From assembly GCA_043782425.1 (NCBI GenBank), contig JAYWAM010000369.1, positions 1 through 8,008 on the forward strand: a stretch of 8,008 nucleotides of DNA, given 5' to 3'. Positions 6,524 through 8,008 of the stretch are shown here, piece after piece (position 1 is the stretch's first letter; every line of letters starts with the position of its first letter). Origin of the DNA: JAYWAM01 sp043782425 (GTDB lineage Bacteria > Pseudomonadota > Gammaproteobacteria > Burkholderiales > Usitatibacteraceae). The notes below the pieces were generated by a model, which was given only the letters and a program-made list of their open reading frames with translations, searched no databases and was not told the origin of the DNA. A program made the position numbers and the translations under genes.

Positions 6524-6883
6524 AAGCGTAAGTTTACAGGCAGTGTCAGATTTTGCAGCAACAGCCCTGCAACAAGCGCCTCCATTTGCGTCAACATCAC
6601 TGACAAGCGTTTGGTTGTCTTAGCTCTTTCCCCGCGCAAATTCAATCCAGACACGATCACTGTTTGGTATTTCATTGAAATCAACTTCACTAATATCGAG
6701 GCGAACCCTTAAATGGGCAACCGCTCACGCGAATATTGGCAGCCTCTCGCCCGCAAGCGGAGGAGGTTCTCGTCTGCGGGTGCGGGGGCGGTGTAGGCGG
6801 GGGCGAATGTGAGTGCGGGCGGGGGGTGGGGCCGAATAAAAAGTAGCCCAAGTTGCCGCTATCACATAGTCAAGCTGGAATTC
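6524..6883. other. Gene-free stretch between gatB and tRNA-Phe
   Basis: No gene is supportable here. Short open frames on both strands (plus 6458-6712, minus 6505-6690) have no recognisable motif and take in the CACAAAG repeat. The stretch holds a small palindrome, CCGCAAGCGG (6751-6760), within a degenerate inverted repeat (CCTC 6743-6746 against GAGG 6763-6766), and a strongly G-rich plus strand at 6778-6831. The gatB promoter should lie here, but I see no hexamer pair good enough to name. It may mark an old rearrangement point, since gatA is not found where it would often be. Confidence 0.5.
6778..6831 (-). promoter_or_regulatory. C-rich, G-poor stretch downstream of tRNA-Phe
   Basis: In the minus-strand transcript this 54-nt stretch has 37 C and only 6 G. 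It begins about 50 nt after the tRNA-Phe 3' end. C-rich, G-poor RNA is what Rho loading (rut) sites look like, so it may end tRNA-Phe transcription where no strong intrinsic terminator is visible. The plus strand carries six runs of three or more G, so a G-quadruplex is an alternative reading. Both are inference from composition. Confidence 0.35.
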
Positions 6884-6959
<76 letters not shown>

Positions 6960-7006
6960 GTATTTTTACCGCGCATTTTTCCGTGCAAGGCGCAGCAAAG
7001 CCGGTG

Positions 7007-7035
7007 ATTATAGCGGTAATGCACCTCCAAGAAAA
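7007..7035 (-). promoter_or_regulatory. Likely tRNA-Phe promoter
   Basis: The minus strand has a perfect -10 hexamer TATAAT (7007-7012), with TTTTCT at 17-nt spacing (7030-7035) as a weak -35. The following bases CACCGGC form a GC-rich discriminator, usual for stringently controlled stable-RNA promoters. Transcription would start near 7000, about 40 nt before the mature tRNA, and lies after the groL terminator, so the tRNA has its own unit. Confidence 0.6.
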
Positions 7036-7067
7036 GCAGTAGTAAGAAATCTTGATATTGCATGCAC

Positions 7068-7097
7068 AAAAAAAGCCCGGCACAAGCCGGGCTTTTT
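7068..7097 (-). terminator. groL intrinsic terminator
   Basis: A perfect 12-bp stem, AAAAAGCCCGGC (7070-7081) with GCCGGGCTTTTT (7086-7097), closes a 4-nt loop. Read from the minus strand the G+C stem is followed by seven T residues (7068-7074), starting 28 nt after the groL stop. It is a classic Rho-independent terminator and, with five T residues on the plus strand, could also work in the other direction. Confidence 0.95.
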
Positions 7098-7125
7098 ATT
7101 GAAGCATGCGATTCGCCGTGGCGAA

Positions 7126-8008
7126 TTACATATCCATGCCACCCATACCGCCCATGCCACCCATACCGCCGCCACCGCCGCCGCCGGGAGATTCTTCCTT
7201 CGGCAGTTCAGCAACCATGGCATCGGTCGTGAGCATCAGTGACGCCACAGATGCGGCGTTTTGCAGTGCGTAGCGCGTGACTTTGGTCGGATCGAGCACA
7301 CCCATCTCGACCATATCGCCGTACTCGCCGCTTGCAGCGTTGTAACCAAAGTTGCCTTTGCCTTCGACTACTTTGTTCACGACCACGCTTGGCTCGTCGC
7401 CTGCGTTGGCGGCGATCATGCGTAGCGGCTCTTCGAGCGCGCGCAGGATGATCTTGATACCGGCGTCCTGGTCAGGATTGGAGCCTTTGATCTTGCCTGC
7501 GTTGGCGCGGGCGCGCAGGAACGCCACGCCGCCGCCAGCCACAATGCCTTCTTCCACGGCTGCACGGGTTGCATGCAGCGCGTCTTCGACACGGGCTTTC
7601 TTCTCTTTCATTTCGACTTCGGTTGCCGCGCCAACGCGGATCACTGCCACACCGCCGGCCAGCTTGGCGACGCGCTCTTGCAGTTTTTCTTTGTCGTAAT
7701 CAGAGGTGGCTTCTTCGATCTGTTTACGCACCGTGGCGACACGCGCCTTGATTTCGTCTTCCTTGCCGTTGCCGTCGATGATGGTGGTGTTTTCCTTGCC
7801 CACTTCGATTTTCTTGGCGCGGCCGAGATCTTTCAGGGTCACGTTCTCGAGTTTCAAACCGAGCTCTTCAGCGATGACGGTTCCGCCGGTGAGGATGGCG
7901 ATGTCTTCGAGCATGGCCTTGCGACGATCACCGAAGCCCGGCGCCTTGACGGCGGTGGTCTTGAGGATGCCGCGCAGGTTGTTGACCACCAGGGTTGCGA
8001 GCGCTTCG
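7126..8008 (-). CDS. groL: Chaperonin GroEL, C-terminal part (cut by window edge)
   Basis: GroEL is the large subunit of the ATP-driven double-ring chaperonin, which folds cytoplasmic proteins with GroES. Only the last 294 codons are in the window; the frame stays open through the right edge, reading EALATLVVN at the junction, which corresponds to about residue 257 of E. coli GroEL. The part present covers the rest of the apical domain (KAPGFGDRRKAML), the second intermediate domain and the second half of the equatorial domain. Family motifs include QERVAKLAGGVAVIRVGAAT, EVEMKEKKARVEDALHATRA, the ATP-site GIVAGGGVAF region and ILDPTKVTR-like VLDPTKVTR. It ends in the flexible Gly-Met tail GGMGGMGGMGGMDM, which protrudes into the ring cavity and is preceded by a run of seven glycines. 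Any groES would lie beyond the right edge. A strong terminator follows the stop. Confidence 0.98.
   Translation of the reverse strand, partial: EALATLVVNNLRGILKTTAVKAPGFGDRRKAMLEDIAILTGGTVIAEELGLKLENVTLKDLGRAKKIEVGKENTTIIDGNGKEDEIKARVATVRKQIEEATSDYDKEKLQERVAKLAGGVAVIRVGAATEVEMKEKKARVEDALHATRAAVEEGIVAGGGVAFLRARANAGKIKGSNPDQDAGIKIILRALEEPLRMIAANAGDEPSVVVNKVVEGKGNFGYNAASGEYGDMVEMGVLDPTKVTRYALQNAASVASLMLTTDAMVAELPKEESPGGGGGGGMGGMGGMGGMDM

Noticed and set aside
6841..6861. Possible intrinsic terminator after tRNA-Phe (TAGC/GCTA followed by CTTTTTA on the minus strand)
   Set aside because: Only four stem pairs and mismatches inside; too weak to call.

Overview
This window looks like a core-chromosome segment from a betaproteobacterium, possibly a Nitrosomonadales/Gallionellales-type organism. 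That placement is inferred from close family resemblance of all protein genes to proteobacterial forms, from a DUF4124 secreted protein (a family common in beta- and gammaproteobacteria), from a standard tRNA-Phe, and from several short palindromic repeats of kinds common in such genomes. No phage, plasmid, CRISPR or defence genes are visible, and I did not find a new multi-gene system.

Layout from left to right. Positions 1-715 hold no confident gene. They carry two inverted pairs of short palindromic repeats (344-516 and 567-635). Next is a minus-strand pair: xth (exonuclease III, 2632-3405) followed by the ABC-F ATPase yheS (716-2632). The two share one base in a TAATG junction. A compact 75-bp divergent region (3406-3480) separates them from the plus-strand pair pyrE (3481-4146) and a secreted DUF4124 coiled-coil protein (4180-4857). 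Between that protein and the convergent gatB lies another inverted repeat pair (4864-4992). gatB (5023-6477, minus) has no gatA or gatC upstream in the window. About 400 bp of gene-free sequence follows, then tRNA-Phe (6884-6959, minus) with its own promoter, a strong terminator (7068-7097), and the C-terminal half of groL (7126 to the window end, minus), which is cut by the right edge.

The genes are mostly informational and housekeeping: DNA base-excision repair (xth), ribosome-associated translation factor (yheS), UMP synthesis (pyrE), tRNA-dependent amidation of Glu-tRNA(Gln)/Asp-tRNA(Asn) (gatB), tRNA-Phe and the GroEL chaperonin. The DUF4124 gene is the only one without a known role. The points most worth checking lie between genes: GTAG-footed REP-like doublets that suggest a RAYT transposase elsewhere in the genome, a compensatory base change in another palindromic repeat pair, the lack of Shine-Dalgarno sequences at both divergent starts, a C-rich stretch after tRNA-Phe, and the isolated gatB.
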